Shown piece by piece: positions 5,894-6,063 of a stretch of DNA of 6,063 nucleotides. Origin of the DNA: Chitinophagaceae bacterium (GTDB taxonomy: Bacteria; Bacteroidota; Bacteroidia; Chitinophagales; Chitinophagaceae); NCBI GenBank assembly GCA_947378615.1, contig CANCKV010000222.1, positions 1 through 6,063 of the forward strand, written 5' to 3'. Position numbers and translations under genes: made by a program. Below the pieces are notes generated by a model, which was not told the origin of the DNA, did no database searches, and saw nothing but the letters and a program-made list of their open reading frames with translations. Numbering within the stretch: the stretch's first letter is position 1; the number at the start of each line of letters is the position of its first letter.

Positions 5894-5970
5894 AGTGGTG
5901 AGTGGTCAGTGGTCAGTGGTTAGTGGTTAGTGGTTAGTGGTTAGTGGTTAGTGGTTAGTGGTTAGTGTGT
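5894..5970. repeat. Tandem array of 7-bp units (AGTGGTT)
   Basis: Ten uninterrupted heptamers run from 5894 to 5963: one AGTGGTG, two AGTGGTC, then seven identical AGTGGTT. A degenerate AGTGTGT follows at 5964-5970. The identical units suggest recent slippage expansion, and the variant units lie only at the edges. It is extragenic, about 140 bp upstream of xylB and just upstream of the candidate promoter. Heptameric tandem repeats of similar sequence are known in intergenic DNA of cyanobacteria and some Bacteroidota. The unit length of seven and absence of spacers exclude a CRISPR array. Confidence 0.95.
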
Positions 5971-5984
5971 GATTTCATGAATTA

Positions 5985-6022
5985 GGTTGACGTTTTTTAG
6001 TCAACCATTCAACTTTTGTTGA
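5985..6022. other. Two adjacent short hairpins upstream of xylB
   Basis: A perfect 7-bp stem ggttgac/gtcaacc with an 8-base T-rich loop spans 5985-6006. A second stem tcaac-tttt-gttga spans 6009-6022. Neither is followed by a clear T-run on either strand, so they are not convincing terminators. They could be protein-binding sites or remains of a repeat. Confidence 0.4.
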
Positions 6023-6063
6023 TAACCTTTCCTGTTAAAAAATAATTTTTGTCATTTCTTCGT

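Larger units (their letters stand above)
5758..6063. other. Upstream region of xylB (306 bp to the window edge)
   Basis: No gene of normal size is present. From the xylB start outward it holds an untranslated leader containing CACCTCCTTTCT on the mRNA strand (5812-5801), a candidate promoter with a palindrome (5846-5877), a 7-bp tandem repeat array (5894-5970), and two adjacent small hairpins (5985-6022). The final 40 bases are AT-rich and featureless. No regulator gene begins before the window ends. Confidence 0.6.

Noticed and set aside
5894..5970. Possible CRISPR array
   Set aside because: The units are 7 bp and contiguous with no spacers, so this is a simple tandem repeat.
5985..6022. 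Terminator of an unseen gene to the right
   Set aside because: The stems are short and not followed by a T-run in either direction, and no gene end is visible.

Overview
The window is AT-rich chromosomal DNA, most likely from a member of the Bacteroidota. A Chitinophagaceae/Sphingobacteriales-type organism is my best guess at a finer level, but that is inference. The reasons are a Bacteroides-type xylose isomerase (about 440 aa), start codons preceded by A/T-rich leaders instead of Shine-Dalgarno sequences, and long intergenic regions full of short palindromic repeats of the kind common in that phylum. No rRNA, tRNA, CRISPR array or complete transposase gene is visible.

All three confident genes lie on the minus strand and form a D-xylose catabolic locus, read from right to left: xylB (xylulokinase, 4279-5757), xylA (xylose isomerase, 2832-4163) and xylE (MFS D-xylose/H+ symporter, 842-2500). 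XylE imports xylose, XylA isomerises it to D-xylulose, and XylB phosphorylates that to D-xylulose 5-phosphate for the pentose phosphate pathway. No regulator is present. In other Bacteroidota a Nudix-type XylR often sits beside these genes, so one may lie just beyond the right edge.

Transcription layout: a candidate promoter with an 18-bp palindrome lies about 90-105 bp upstream of xylB. xylB and xylA are separated by 115 bp with no terminator but with a strongly polypurine leader on the mRNA strand. A good intrinsic terminator follows xylA (2785-2815), so the transporter gene may be transcribed separately or only by read-through. A weaker hairpin plus T-tract follows xylE.

The non-coding parts are the unusual part of the window. 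The left 841 bp hold no gene but contain a candidate non-autonomous mobile element (18-bp perfect inverted repeats at 267-284 and 680-697, bordered by 9-bp direct repeats), which encloses several TGTCA...TGACA palindromic modules, plus further 'cacaaag'-type repeats. The xylA-xylE gap holds a second, smaller nested palindrome bordered by 11-bp direct repeats. Upstream of xylB is a tandem array of about ten 7-bp units. Within the genes, the main oddity is a stretch of roughly 70 residues in XylE between canonical helices 1 and 2 that appears to add two transmembrane segments. I see no wholly new multi-gene system here: the genes are a standard xylose pathway, and the novelty candidates are the repeats and the transporter insertion.
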